Shown piece by piece: positions 1-8,855 of a stretch of DNA of 64,000 nt (the stretch's first letter is position 1; each line of letters opens with the position of its first letter). The notes under the pieces are model-generated. The model saw only the letters and a program-made list of their open reading frames with translations, made no database searches and was not told the origin of the DNA. The stretch is taken from positions 310,001 to 374,000 of the forward strand of contig NZ_FPEJ01000013.1 in assembly GCF_900117445.1 (NCBI RefSeq). Reading direction: 5' to 3'. The stretch is from Hyphomicrobium sp. NDB2Meth4. GTDB taxonomy: Bacteria > Pseudomonadota > Alphaproteobacteria > Rhizobiales > Hyphomicrobiaceae. A program made the translations under genes and the position numbers.

Positions 1-708
1 CCGGCTGAAGCCGCGGACTGGAGCACCACGGAAGTTCAGTTTCAGTACGGCAACCTGAAGAGCCCGTTCGCGGGCGGTGACTCGATGACACCGATCGTCA
101 CCCTTCAGCACGCGAGTGGCTGGAAGTTCGGCGACGTGTTCTTCTTCGTCGACTTCATCAACGACGCCGATGTCGACGGCTTCAACGACAAGGACGCCTA
201 CGGCGAGTTCTACGCGAACTTCAGCTCCGCAAAGATCTTCGGCATCAACTACGGCAAGGGGCTGGTGAAGGATGTCGGCTTCATGGCCAGCATGGACTTC
301 GATGCGGATGCCGGCTACCTCGCCTGGGTGATCGGCGGATACGCTGACTGGAATGTCCCCGGGTTTATGTTCCTGCGCACTTACATCGCTGGCGTCATCG
401 ATCAGAGCGACATCGCTCAGGACGATGGATGGCAGGCAGATATCGCCTGGGCTTATCCCTTCACGATCGGCGGCCAGCGCTTCAGCTTTGAAGGACATGC
501 CGAATACACCGGCAACTCCGCCAACATTTATGGCAAGCAGCTTGATTGGATCCTTGCGCAGCCGCAGTTCCGCTGGGACGTCGGTTATGCGCTCGGTGGC
601 GACAAAGATCGCTTCTTCATCGGTACCGAATATCAGTACTGGCGCAACAAGCTCGGTACCGACGTAGACGAGAGTGCATTCCAGGCGCTTGCCGTCTGGC
701 GTTTCTGA
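1..708 (+). CDS. Tsx/OmpK-type outer-membrane channel (5' truncated)
   Basis: The frame is open from base 1 with no start in view, so the signal peptide and first strands lie upstream. What remains (235 residues) has the Channel_Tsx/OmpK look: an early Q-Y-G-N-L segment, then T-P-I-V-T-L-Q-H and G-D-V-F-F-F-V-D-F, alternating beta-strand residues throughout, and a C-terminal W-R-F typical of a barrel closing strand. Tsx-family barrels pass nucleosides across the outer membrane. A nucleoside role would suit the BMP-type ABC importer about 13 kb downstream, but that link is inference. The gene ends in its own strong terminator, so it is not co-transcribed with hyuA. Confidence 0.8.
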   Translation, partial: PAEAADWSTTEVQFQYGNLKSPFAGGDSMTPIVTLQHASGWKFGDVFFFVDFINDADVDGFNDKDAYGEFYANFSSAKIFGINYGKGLVKDVGFMASMDFDADAGYLAWVIGGYADWNVPGFMFLRTYIAGVIDQSDIAQDDGWQADIAWAYPFTIGGQRFSFEGHAEYTGNSANIYGKQLDWILAQPQFRWDVGYALGGDKDRFFIGTEYQYWRNKLGTDVDESAFQALAVWRF

Positions 709-731
709 GACTGACCTGAGCCCCCGACTGC

Positions 732-760
732 AAGGGCTGCACTCGTGCAGCCCTTTTTTT
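732..760 (+). terminator. Rho-independent terminator of the Tsx-type gene
   Basis: Perfect 10-bp stem (732-741 with 746-755), CTCG loop, and a run of seven T ending at 760. It lies 23 bases after the stop codon. Confidence 0.93.
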
Positions 761-895
761 GTTTGGGACGTCCGCGCACTGCCCGCGCTCGTGCAGAACA
801 ACCTTGAAAGGCAATGGCTTGGACGTGACTGAGGCCGATACGCGACACCTCGCAAAAGGCGCGTGCGCGCAGCTTCGAGAGGCGGTCAAAGCGAC

Positions 896-950
896 TTGAT
901 TATCCCAACCCAACATGCATTATATGAATGCAATATCCAATATGCGGATA
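896..950 (+). promoter_or_regulatory. hyuA promoter with two 17-bp palindromic operators
   Basis: A TTGATT -35-like box sits at 896-901, with an AT-rich -10-like stretch around 919-926. Two 5-7-5 palindromes follow back to back: TGCAT-N7-ATGCA at 916-932 and TATCC-AATATGC-GGATA at 934-950. The second recurs with one base change before the molybdenum-hydroxylase genes at 9833-9849. It lies where transcription should start, which suits a repressor site. The encoded IclR protein is the obvious candidate, but this is inferred. Confidence 0.6.
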
Positions 951-962
951 CGCGAGGGACAG

Positions 963-3017
963 ATGGGACTACGTATTGCGATCGATACCGGCGGCACTTT
1001 CACTGACGTTGTGGCGATCAATGACGCGACCGGCGCCATAACGGTGGTGAAGACACCATCGACCCCGGCAGATCCAAGCGTGGGCTTGTTGAATGGCGTC
1101 CGTCGCGTGCTCGATGAGGTCGGTGCCTCCGACCGCGACCTCAGCATGCTTCTGCACGGCTCGACCGTCGCGACCAATGCGGTTCTCGAGCACAAATTCT
1201 CAGGGCTGGGACTGATCGTAACGCGCGGCTTCCGTCATATGATCGAGGTTGCCCGCCAGTCCGTTCCCGACGGCTACGGCAACTCGTTCTTCTGGGTGAA
1301 GCCGCCGCGCCTCGTGCCGTTGCACCTTGTGCGCGAGGTTGGCGGTCGCATGAACTTCTCCGGCCAGGAGCTGGAGCCACTCGATGAGGCGGCAACGCTG
1401 CAGGCGGTTCGCGAACTCGTCGAGGATGGCGTCAGCTGCATCGGCGTGTGCCTGCTGCACTCTTACGCCAACGACGCACACGAGCGCCGCATCGGCGAAC
1501 TGATCAGGGAAAACTTCCCGGACGTGTTCGTGTCGCTCTCGTCCGTCGTCCTGCCGGAATATCGCGAGTACGAGCGCGCGATGACCACCCTGATCGACGT
1601 GCTCGTCAAGCCCTACTGCCGCACTTACCTCAACAGCGCGGCCGACAAGCTTCGCTCGCAGTCAGGCGACATCCCGTTTCTCATCATGCAGTCGAACGGT
1701 GGCGTAGTGAAGCATTCCTCCGCCGGCGAAAAGCCGGTGACGATGCTGCTGTCGGGGCCGGCCGCGGGCATCCTCGGCTCTATCCACATGGCGCGCCTTG
1801 CTGGCTATAAAGACATTCTGACGATTGACGTCGGCGGAACTTCGACGGACGTCGCCATCGTCGAAGACTACGCGCCGATGTACACGTCGGCCTCGATGGT
1901 CGAGAGCTATCCCGTCAAGACGCCAATGCTCGACATCGTTACCGTCGGATCGGGCGGCGGCTCGATTGCCTGGATCGATCCATACGGTCAGCTCAAGGTT
2001 GGGCCGAAGAGCGCCGGTGCTGATCCAGGACCCATTTGCTACGGCAGGGGCGGCACGCAGCCGACGGTCACGGATGCCGCGATCACGCTCGGCCGTCTGC
2101 CCTCGGCGCTCATCGGTGGCGCCATCAAGCTCGACGCCGATGCCGCGCGCGCTGCTTATGACAAGCTCGGCGCCAAGTTCGGCATGACAGCCGAGGAAGT
2201 GGCCGCGGGCGCGCTTGAGATCGCCGCGGTCAACCAGGTGTTCGGCATCCGTCAGGTGACGACAACCCGCGGCCGCGATCCCGGTGCCTATGCCATGGTC
2301 GCATTCGGCGGTGCCGGCGGATTGTTCGCAACCGAGGTGGCCGATCTGCTCGACGTGCGCACGATCGTTTCGCCGCCGAGCCCAGGCAATCTCTGCGCCT
2401 TCGGCCTGCACGTATCCGACGTGCGCCGCGACTACATCCGCACGCTGGTGCGTCAGCAGTCGACGGTCGACAACCAGGAGATCCTCTCTGCCTGGGAGGA
2501 TCTCGCGCAGGAAGGCGTCAGGGACATCTCCGCGGAAGGTATTCCGCCCGAGAAGATCAAGGTCCGCCGCGTCGCAGATGTGCGCTATCTCGGCGAAGGC
2601 CATGAGGTGCAGGTCGACGTGCCCGACGGAGTCGCTGGGCTCGCCGCTGTCGAGCACATGTTCAAGGACTTCCACCGCGTCCACGATCAGACATTCGGCT
2701 TCCACTACGAGGGCGAGCAGGACGTCGAGCTGGTGAACCTGCGCGTACAGGCAATCGGCGAGCAGCATCGTCCGCAGATCAACGCCGACATGACGGTGAA
2801 GGACGCAGCGACACCCTTCGGCCATCGCCAGGCGTTCTGGCGCAGCTCCGGCTGGGTCAACTGCCCGCTCTACAAGCGCACTGAGCTCGCGATCGATCAG
2901 CGGGTAATTGGTCCTGCGATTATCGAAGAGTACGGCTCGACAGTGGTGGTTCCTGCCAGCTGGACCGTTCGCGCCGATGCGTACGGCAACCTCATTCTAG
3001 AAAAGAACACGGACTAG
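963..3017 (+). CDS. hyuA: Hydantoinase/oxoprolinase A-type subunit (HyuA)
   Basis: 684-residue member of the hydantoinase A/5-oxoprolinase family, which opens cyclic amides such as hydantoins or 5-oxoproline, normally using ATP together with HyuB. The N-terminus carries the ATPase-fold signature I-D-T-G-G-T-F-T-D (about residues 7-15). A second phosphate-binding segment, D-V-G-G-T-S-T-D, lies near residue 290, and the S-G-P-A-A-G motif near 265. I chose the ATG at 963 because GAGGGAC stands just upstream and the family N-terminus begins there. An in-frame ATG at 915 would overlap the operators. hyuB follows after 14 bases. The substrate ring is unknown; context suggests an oxidised pyrimidine or hydantoin-like compound. 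Confidence 0.9.
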   Translation: MGLRIAIDTGGTFTDVVAINDATGAITVVKTPSTPADPSVGLLNGVRRVLDEVGASDRDLSMLLHGSTVATNAVLEHKFSGLGLIVTRGFRHMIEVARQSVPDGYGNSFFWVKPPRLVPLHLVREVGGRMNFSGQELEPLDEAATLQAVRELVEDGVSCIGVCLLHSYANDAHERRIGELIRENFPDVFVSLSSVVLPEYREYERAMTTLIDVLVKPYCRTYLNSAADKLRSQSGDIPFLIMQSNGGVVKHSSAGEKPVTMLLSGPAAGILGSIHMARLAGYKDILTIDVGGTSTDVAIVEDYAPMYTSASMVESYPVKTPMLDIVTVGSGGGSIAWIDPYGQLKVGPKSAGADPGPICYGRGGTQPTVTDAAITLGRLPSALIGGAIKLDADAARAAYDKLGAKFGMTAEEVAAGALEIAAVNQVFGIRQVTTTRGRDPGAYAMVAFGGAGGLFATEVADLLDVRTIVSPPSPGNLCAFGLHVSDVRRDYIRTLVRQQSTVDNQEILSAWEDLAQEGVRDISAEGIPPEKIKVRRVADVRYLGEGHEVQVDVPDGVAGLAAVEHMFKDFHRVHDQTFGFHYEGEQDVELVNLRVQAIGEQHRPQINADMTVKDAATPFGHRQAFWRSSGWVNCPLYKRTELAIDQRVIGPAIIEEYGSTVVVPASWTVRADAYGNLILEKNTD

Positions 3018-3031
3018 GGGACAGAGCAGAC

Positions 3032-4924
3032 ATGCTTGATAGACCAACAAAGCTCGGCCCGATCGAGCTGGAAGTTATTCACGGCACGATCCGCGCTGCC
3101 GAGCTCGAGATCGAAGCTGCGGTCGAACGCACTGCCCGCTCGCCGATGATCCGCGACCAGCACGACTATCGCGTTGCGCTGTTCGACGCGAAAGGGCGCA
3201 AGCTCACCGGTCGTTCCTATTCGGCGATCGTCGAGCCGGTGTTCGAGTATTTCGGCGCAAACAATATCTTCCCCGGCGACGTCTTCTTCTGGAACGACCC
3301 TTACAACTCCTGCGGCGGCATCGGCCACGTTCCCGACCTGTGCACCACCGTGCCGATCTTCTTCGGCGAGCGCCTGATCGGCTTCAGCCAGGTGTTCGGC
3401 CATCACGACGATATCGGCGGCGCTGTGCCGGGCAGCTTGCCGGTGCATGCGACCGACAGCTGGATGGAAGGCGTGCTCATCCCGCCGATCAAGCTCTATG
3501 AGCGCGGCAAGCTGAACGAGGCTGCGTTCAAGATCATCGTGCGCAACTCGCGCCTGTCCGAGCACCTCGCCGGCGATCTCGATGCCGAGATCGGCGCAGC
3601 CAAACTCGGATCGCGCCGCGTCATCGCCCTCGCAGAGCGTTACGGCGTCGATACGCTCGAAGCTGCGTTCGACCAGATCCTGCTCAACACCGCGGAGGTA
3701 TTCCGCCGCGAAATTCTGCCGCGCATCAAGGATGGCGTCTACAACTTCGAGGACTACATCGAGAACGATGGCGTCGACGAGCCGCGCCTGCACGCGCTGC
3801 GCATCAAGATGACGAAGACGCCCGAGAAGATCATTCTCGACTTCACCGGCACCGACCCTGAAGCGAAGGGACCGATCAACTGGTCGCTCGACGAGGTAGA
3901 AGGCCGCTACTTCCGCAAGTGGCTGGCGCCGACGCTGCGCTCCCTCGCCAATTCGCCCGAGCGAGCCGCGGAGATCGACTCCAACGAAGGCGTGCTCGAC
4001 GTCGTTGATGTGGTCTTTCCCGAGAAGGGCACGCTGATAACGCCGACGTTCGGCAAACCGACGGGCATGCGCTTCTTCCTCATGCTGCGCACGCTCGGCG
4101 TCTTCGCAGCATGCTTGTCGAAGGCGACCGACGGCAAGATGCCCGCCGATCACGAGACGATCCGCATCTGGGGCGTCACCGGCGGCAAGACGCAGGACGA
4201 CTTCTACCTGTTCCGCGAAGTTCTCGGCGGCGGCAGCCCTGGTCGCCCATGGGCCGACGGGTCCGACGTCGTGCACATCGTGCCGAACTCGAAGAACCTT
4301 CCCGCTGAATTCTCCGAGACGCGCTATCCAATTCTGGTTGAGCGCCTCGGACTGAAGCAGGATTCGGGCGGAGCCGGCTTCCATCGTGGCGGCCTCGGCT
4401 ACGACAAGCGCATCAAGATGCTCGACGAATGCAAGCTCATCTCCAACGCCGACCGCTCGATGCTCGGCTGCTACGGGGTGAACGGCGGCAAGGCGGGCGC
4501 TAATTATAAGGTTACCGTCACCGGCGTCGCGGGCGAGGAGGCCGAGCATCCCGGCATGTGCGATAACGTCGTCGTGCCCGCGGGCGCATCGATCACCATC
4601 GTCACCACGGGCGGCGGCGGCTGGGGCGATCCTCTCGCGCGTCCCGTCGACGTGGTCGTTTCCGACGTGCAATGCGGAAACATCTCAGCGGAATCCGCGC
4701 TCGCCGACTACGGCGTCGTGCTGATCAAATCCGGCCGCAAGTGGTCCGCCGATGAGGCCGCCACCAAAGCGAAGCGGGCGGAGTTGGCAAAAGCACGCGG
4801 CAATCTGCCGATGTTCGATCGCGGCGCCTACTTCGATAAGCTGAAGGCGGCAGGCAAGATTTCGCGCCCCGAAGGTTGGTCTGATCCCGACGCCGGATGG
4901 TTCGCTAAACCTGCAGCGCAGTGA
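3032..4924 (+). CDS. hyuB: Hydantoinase B-type subunit (HyuB)
   Basis: 630-residue hydantoinase B/oxoprolinase family protein, the partner of HyuA. Family features are the N-terminal E-V-I-H-G segment, R-S-P-M-I-R-D-Q-H-D-Y near residue 35, N-D-P-Y near 88, and the C-terminal T-T-G-G-G-G-W-G-D-P near 530. An AGGGGACAG ribosome site precedes the ATG, and hyuA ends 14 bases before it, so the two are certainly translated from one message. The C-terminal ~80 residues extend past the G-G-G-W-G-D-P motif, as is usual. In this family A and B are both needed for ring opening. Confidence 0.9.
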   Translation: MLDRPTKLGPIELEVIHGTIRAAELEIEAAVERTARSPMIRDQHDYRVALFDAKGRKLTGRSYSAIVEPVFEYFGANNIFPGDVFFWNDPYNSCGGIGHVPDLCTTVPIFFGERLIGFSQVFGHHDDIGGAVPGSLPVHATDSWMEGVLIPPIKLYERGKLNEAAFKIIVRNSRLSEHLAGDLDAEIGAAKLGSRRVIALAERYGVDTLEAAFDQILLNTAEVFRREILPRIKDGVYNFEDYIENDGVDEPRLHALRIKMTKTPEKIILDFTGTDPEAKGPINWSLDEVEGRYFRKWLAPTLRSLANSPERAAEIDSNEGVLDVVDVVFPEKGTLITPTFGKPTGMRFFLMLRTLGVFAACLSKATDGKMPADHETIRIWGVTGGKTQDDFYLFREVLGGGSPGRPWADGSDVVHIVPNSKNLPAEFSETRYPILVERLGLKQDSGGAGFHRGGLGYDKRIKMLDECKLISNADRSMLGCYGVNGGKAGANYKVTVTGVAGEEAEHPGMCDNVVVPAGASITIVTTGGGGWGDPLARPVDVVVSDVQCGNISAESALADYGVVLIKSGRKWSADEAATKAKRAELAKARGNLPMFDRGAYFDKLKAAGKISRPEGWSDPDAGWFAKPAAQ

Positions 4925-4944
4925 GCTAGCCCGAGGATAAAGGG

Positions 4945-5562
4945 ATGAAGATCAATCAGTCGTTCAAGGTCAACCGGCCGCCAGCGGAAGTCTGGGCACT
5001 GTTCCAGGATATTCCGACGGTAGCAACGTGCATGCCGGGTGCGCAGTTCACGGAAGACCGCGGCGACGGAAACTATGCCGGACGGGTGAATATCAAGCTT
5101 GGCCCGTTCGGCGCTTCATTCGAAGGCGCAGCGCGTGTGGTGAACGATGCCGCCACACGCAGCGCCCACGTGGAGGGGCAAGGTCTCGACCGCAAGGGCG
5201 GCAGTCGCTCCAAGCTCATCATGGACTACAAGGTCGTACAGGCGGGCGTCGGATCGCGGGTCGACATCGAGGCAGATGTGCAGCTTGCAGGTCCCATCGC
5301 CCAGTTCGGCCGGACCGGCGTCGTCACCGAAACGGCGAACGTTCTGATTGGTCAGTTTGCGCGCAACGTCGAAGCAAAGCTGTCCGAAGGTCAGCCGCAG
5401 AGCAGCACGTCCCACGATAACGAAGCTGCTGCCTCGGCATCATCGGCTGCTGCGAGACCCGTGCAAGCCGCCAATCAGGTGAACGCATTCAGGATTCTCT
5501 GGCTCGTCTTTGTCTCGTCGCTCCGGCGACTGTTCGGAATGCAAAGTCGCCAGGGGGGCTGA
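4945..5562 (+). CDS. SRPBCC/CoxG-like membrane-anchored protein
   Basis: 205 residues. Residues 1-145 match the CoxG (carbon monoxide dehydrogenase subunit G) SRPBCC fold: start K-I-N-Q-S-F-K-V, then P-P-A-E-V-W-A-L-F-Q-D, then C-M-P-G-A. An Ala/Ser-rich linker leads to a C-terminal hydrophobic segment (about 180-196) that could anchor it to the inner membrane, as CoxG does. CoxG-type proteins help mature or dock molybdenum hydroxylases. Here the hydroxylase genes are 5 kb downstream in the same island, so an accessory role for that enzyme is plausible. It lies 20 bases after hyuB. Confidence 0.8.
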   Translation: MKINQSFKVNRPPAEVWALFQDIPTVATCMPGAQFTEDRGDGNYAGRVNIKLGPFGASFEGAARVVNDAATRSAHVEGQGLDRKGGSRSKLIMDYKVVQAGVGSRVDIEADVQLAGPIAQFGRTGVVTETANVLIGQFARNVEAKLSEGQPQSSTSHDNEAAASASSAAARPVQAANQVNAFRILWLVFVSSLRRLFGMQSRQGG

Positions 5563-5626
5563 TAGCGACTCCGGCTTCCCACCTCCCGCGCTCGACCACG
5601 GCGCGCAACGGAAGCCGGAGTCGCTA
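5563..5626 (+). repeat. 17-bp perfect inverted repeat between coxG-like and creatininase genes
   Basis: Arms at 5563-5579 and 5610-5626 are perfect reverse complements, with a 30-base loop. The left arm begins one base after the stop codon of the SRPBCC gene. No T-run follows, so it is more likely an mRNA-stability or processing hairpin than a terminator. Confidence 0.75.
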
Positions 5627-5673
5627 ATACGGTGCTTGATGCACCAAGAGCTGCAATAGGGGAGAGCTGCTTC

Positions 5674-6456
5674 GTGGAACGTCGCTTGTCATACATGACC
5701 CAGATGGAGGCCGCCGACGCAATCGCGGCCGGACGATCGGTGATCGTTCCAACGGGGGCGACCGAGGCGCACGGTCCGCACATGCCGCTGGACACAGACA
5801 CGCACCAGGTGGACCACATCGCCGCCTTGCTTGCAGACAAGATCGACGCGGTTGTCGCTCCGCCCGTCGCTTACGGAATTTCAAAAACCTTCGAGAAGTT
5901 TCCCGGCACCATATCGCTCACGATCCCGACGTATCAGACTTTGGTATTCGAGATCGGTGCCGCGCTCGTGCGCCAGGGTTTCAAGCACATCATCCTGCTC
6001 AACGGAAATCGCCCGAGCGGTACAGCCAATGACGCCGTCGCGCGCCACCTGATCGATGAGCTGGATGAAGACTATGACTTCATCGTCTCCGCCGTGAGCT
6101 ATTGGGAGCCGGCCGCAGCCGAGATTCACGCAATGCGCAAATCGGTCCCGGGTGGCATGGGGCATGGCTGCGAAATGGAAGCATCGTTTCAGCTCGCCAC
6201 GCGCCCGGACATCGTGAAGATGGATCGTCTAAAGGGTGCGCATTACGGCCCAGTGGGCTGGGACCTCGTCGCGCCGACCAATCCGACACGCACCTATGCG
6301 CGTCGTCCGCGTCCGCAAGTCGGCCACGCGGCGATCTTCGGCGATCCCTCGGTTGCCAGCGCAGAAGCGGGCGAAGCCTTCATCAACGTCGTCATCGCAG
6401 CGCTGACGAAAACATTCACCGAGCTGCAAACCTCATACGGCGAACGAAAAAAATGA
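5674..6456 (+). CDS. Creatininase-family amidohydrolase
   Basis: 260-residue creatininase/creatinine amidohydrolase family protein; members are metal-dependent hydrolases of cyclic or linear amides (creatinine, formamidopyrimidines). Metal-ligand motifs are visible: P-T-G-A-T-E-A-H-G-P-H (about 25-35), D-T-D-T-H near 40, and a G-H-G-C-E-M-E-A-S segment near 158. GTG at 5674 is preferred because AGGGGAG lies about 10 bases upstream. An earlier in-frame GTG at 5632 lacks one, and an ATG at 5695 would trim seven residues. In this cluster it could take a ring-opening or ureido-hydrolysing step. It stops two bases before the convergent IclR gene. Confidence 0.85.
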   Translation: MERRLSYMTQMEAADAIAAGRSVIVPTGATEAHGPHMPLDTDTHQVDHIAALLADKIDAVVAPPVAYGISKTFEKFPGTISLTIPTYQTLVFEIGAALVRQGFKHIILLNGNRPSGTANDAVARHLIDELDEDYDFIVSAVSYWEPAAAEIHAMRKSVPGGMGHGCEMEASFQLATRPDIVKMDRLKGAHYGPVGWDLVAPTNPTRTYARRPRPQVGHAAIFGDPSVASAEAGEAFINVVIAALTKTFTELQTSYGERKK

Positions 6457-6458
6457 AA

Positions 6459-7346
6459 CTAGGCCGTACCCGGCCGCCAGCCCAGATCGAGACTGATCGA
6501 GTGGGTCGTCTCGAGGAGAAGATCGGTCAGCGCATCCAGGCGCTTGGTGTTTTTCGCGACGGCCTTGCGGAACACGAACGAGAGGCACGCCACGACGCGC
6601 TCGTTGGCGTCGTAGATCGGCGCAGCGATGGAGCCTGTGAACGGCTGCACGTCGCCAACCGTGAGAGATTTGCCGTCGGCTTTGACCTGCTTGAGGATTG
6701 CACGCAGCCGCTTGGGATCCGTAACGGTATCCGCCGTCAAGCGCTCGAGGTCGCGTGCAAGATACTCTTCAATGAACTCTGGTTCTTCATACGCGAGCAA
6801 CACCAGGCCCTTCGAGCCGCAGTGCAGCGGGAAGTGATAGCCGTACTCGGCTTTCCTGATGTCTTCTTCCGCGCGCTGGTGCGAATAGATCGCGACCGAC
6901 TGATTGCCGATCCGCTCCACCACCTGCGTTGCGATCCCTTCCTCGTCCTCGAGACGAGCGAGATAGGGCGTTGCGGCCTTCAGCGCCCGATGATTGGCAA
7001 GGTAAGCCGATCCGATGTGCCACAGGCGCGGACCGATCTCGTATCGGTTGCTTTCCGGATCGCGGCGCAAAAACTGCGCCTTCTCGAGCTGGATCAGCGT
7101 GCGGTGCACGGTGGCCCACGGCAGATTGAGGCTGCGGGTAACGTCGACAACACGGCCCGGCGACGTGGCGAGGTAATCGAGAACCGCGAACGAGCGCGCC
7201 ATGCCGCGCAACGGATCGTCGGCGGCATCTTCTTGGGCACTGTTCGTGGTCTGCGCGGCGCCATTTCTTTTCTTGGAACCGTTGCCCCGCACCACTGCGC
7301 TTTGCGATTTCGTCACGTCGGAATCCGATCGCTGCTCAAAAAACAT
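6459..7346 (-). CDS. IclR-family transcriptional regulator
   Basis: 295 residues. The N-terminal winged helix spans about 45-105 (A-V-L-D-Y-L-A, then V-D-V-T-R-S-L-N-L-P-W-A-T-V-H-R recognition region). The C-terminal IclR effector domain follows, with the typical I-Y-S-H and H-C-G-S-K-G-L-V-L segments. The first ~35 residues are polar and low complexity. It sits inside the catabolic island on the opposite strand, divergent from the amidase and convergent with the creatininase gene. It is therefore the likely regulator of the island and the candidate binder of the TATCC-N7-GGATA operators. The effector is unknown. Confidence 0.88.
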   Translation of the reverse strand: MFFEQRSDSDVTKSQSAVVRGNGSKKRNGAAQTTNSAQEDAADDPLRGMARSFAVLDYLATSPGRVVDVTRSLNLPWATVHRTLIQLEKAQFLRRDPESNRYEIGPRLWHIGSAYLANHRALKAATPYLARLEDEEGIATQVVERIGNQSVAIYSHQRAEEDIRKAEYGYHFPLHCGSKGLVLLAYEEPEFIEEYLARDLERLTADTVTDPKRLRAILKQVKADGKSLTVGDVQPFTGSIAAPIYDANERVVACLSFVFRKAVAKNTKRLDALTDLLLETTHSISLDLGWRPGTA

Positions 7347-7433
7347 TCGTGATGCCCACTCTTACGCCATGACACACAAGCAGACAATGCATTGCGGCAA
7401 GAGGACACCGGCTGATTCCATTGGGGAACCATA

Positions 7434-8855
7434 ATGAGTGATCCTATTTGGCGCTGGTCGGCAGTCAACGTCGTTGAGCGGATTGCAGCGGGCGATATCT
7501 CAGCGCGTGAGGTGCTCATAAGCATCGCCGGGCGCGTCGAAGCCGTAGATAGCCAAGTCAACGCCCTCCCCACTTTATGCTTCGACCGAGCCTTCCGCTA
7601 TCTGGAGGAACTCGAGAAACGCCCACCCGCCGAGCGCGGCCGCTTCTACGGGCTCCCTTGGACGATAAAGGATTCGGCCGCTGTTGCCGGCGTGCGGACG
7701 ACATATGGCTCGCTCGCATACGCTGATTATGTTCCAGGCCATTCGGATTACGTTGTTGACGCTATCGAAGCGGCAGGTGGGGCCGTTTATGCAAAGTCGA
7801 ACACGCCCGAGTTCGAAGCGGGCGCCAATACCTTCAACGAGGTTTTCGGGCGCACGCTCAATCCATGGGATGTGACGCGCTCCGCGGGCGGATCTTCGGG
7901 TGGCGCCGCCGTGGCCGTCGCCACTGGAATGGCTTTCCTGTCACAGGGGTCAGATTTTGCCTGCTCGCTGCGATTTCCAGCGGCCTTCTGCAATGTCGTC
8001 GGATTGCGTCCGAGCCCTGGACTGATACCCCAAGGGCCGAGCAGCTTACCCATGCAGGTGCTTTCGATCATGGGCCCGCTGGCCCGCACGGTCGAGGATG
8101 CAGCGCTGGCGCTCGATGGCATGGCACGGTTCGACGTGCGAGACCCGCTCTGCCGCCCTCTCCCGGCCAAGCAAAGCTATCTCGAAGCGGCGCGCCGTGC
8201 GACGCCACCCAAGTCGGCCGCCTACAGTCTCACGCTTGGCTTGGCTGAGGTTGATCGCGGCGTGCGCGCCGTTGTCGAGGAAGCGATCGATAAGCTCGTC
8301 CGGGCCGGGCTCGACGTTGACGCAGCCGACCCGGACCTGCGCTCGAGCGATAGCGTGTTCCGCACGCTCCGCGCCTTTCAGTTCGCGGCTTTGCGGCGCG
8401 ACGCTCTGGAAGCCCACCGCCAGAAGCTGAAGCCGGAAGTCGTCTGGAACATTGAAGAGGGCCTGCGCCTGTCGGCAGCGGACATTGCCTCGGCGGAGGC
8501 CGAGCGGGGGAGTTTGCGCCGCGCCATGATCGCATTCCTCGACACCCACGGCATCCTCATAACGCCGACGGCGCCCGTCGAGCCGTTCCCGGTCGAGCAG
8601 CGCTACGTTGACGAGATCGAGGGAAAGAAGCTGACGACATACCTCGATTGGATGGTTCTGGGCTATGCGATCAGCGTGTGCGGCTGCCCGGCGATCTCAA
8701 TCCCTTGTGGGCGCACAAGCACGGGATTGCCGGTTGGTCTGCAACTCGTTGCAAAGCCTTATGCCGAGGCGGAGTTGCTGTCGGCGGCAGCGTGGTGCGA
8801 GGCTGTGCTCCAAAGCGCTTTGCGCGTCCCCATCGATCCCGCAGTATCGCCATGA
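7434..8855 (+). CDS. Amidase-signature family hydrolase
   Basis: 473 residues of the amidase signature family (Ser-cisSer-Lys triad). Lys79 lies in T-I-K-D-S, Ser154 in A-G-G-S-S-G-G, and the nucleophile is Ser178 in G-S-D-F-A-C-S-L-R. The family usually has two glycines before that serine, where this protein has Ala-Cys; these bases frame the oxyanion hole, so specificity or activity may differ. ATG at 7434 is divergent from iclR with an 87-base gap. The next gene overlaps it by ATGA. A role in removing ammonia or urea from a linear amide made by HyuAB is inferred from context only. Confidence 0.87.
   Translation: MSDPIWRWSAVNVVERIAAGDISAREVLISIAGRVEAVDSQVNALPTLCFDRAFRYLEELEKRPPAERGRFYGLPWTIKDSAAVAGVRTTYGSLAYADYVPGHSDYVVDAIEAAGGAVYAKSNTPEFEAGANTFNEVFGRTLNPWDVTRSAGGSSGGAAVAVATGMAFLSQGSDFACSLRFPAAFCNVVGLRPSPGLIPQGPSSLPMQVLSIMGPLARTVEDAALALDGMARFDVRDPLCRPLPAKQSYLEAARRATPPKSAAYSLTLGLAEVDRGVRAVVEEAIDKLVRAGLDVDAADPDLRSSDSVFRTLRAFQFAALRRDALEAHRQKLKPEVVWNIEEGLRLSAADIASAEAERGSLRRAMIAFLDTHGILITPTAPVEPFPVEQRYVDEIEGKKLTTYLDWMVLGYAISVCGCPAISIPCGRTSTGLPVGLQLVAKPYAEAELLSAAAWCEAVLQSALRVPIDPAVSP

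Noticed and set aside
3014-4672. 552-codon open frame on minus opposite hyuB
   Set aside because: No domain-like sequence; hyuB on plus is unmistakable.
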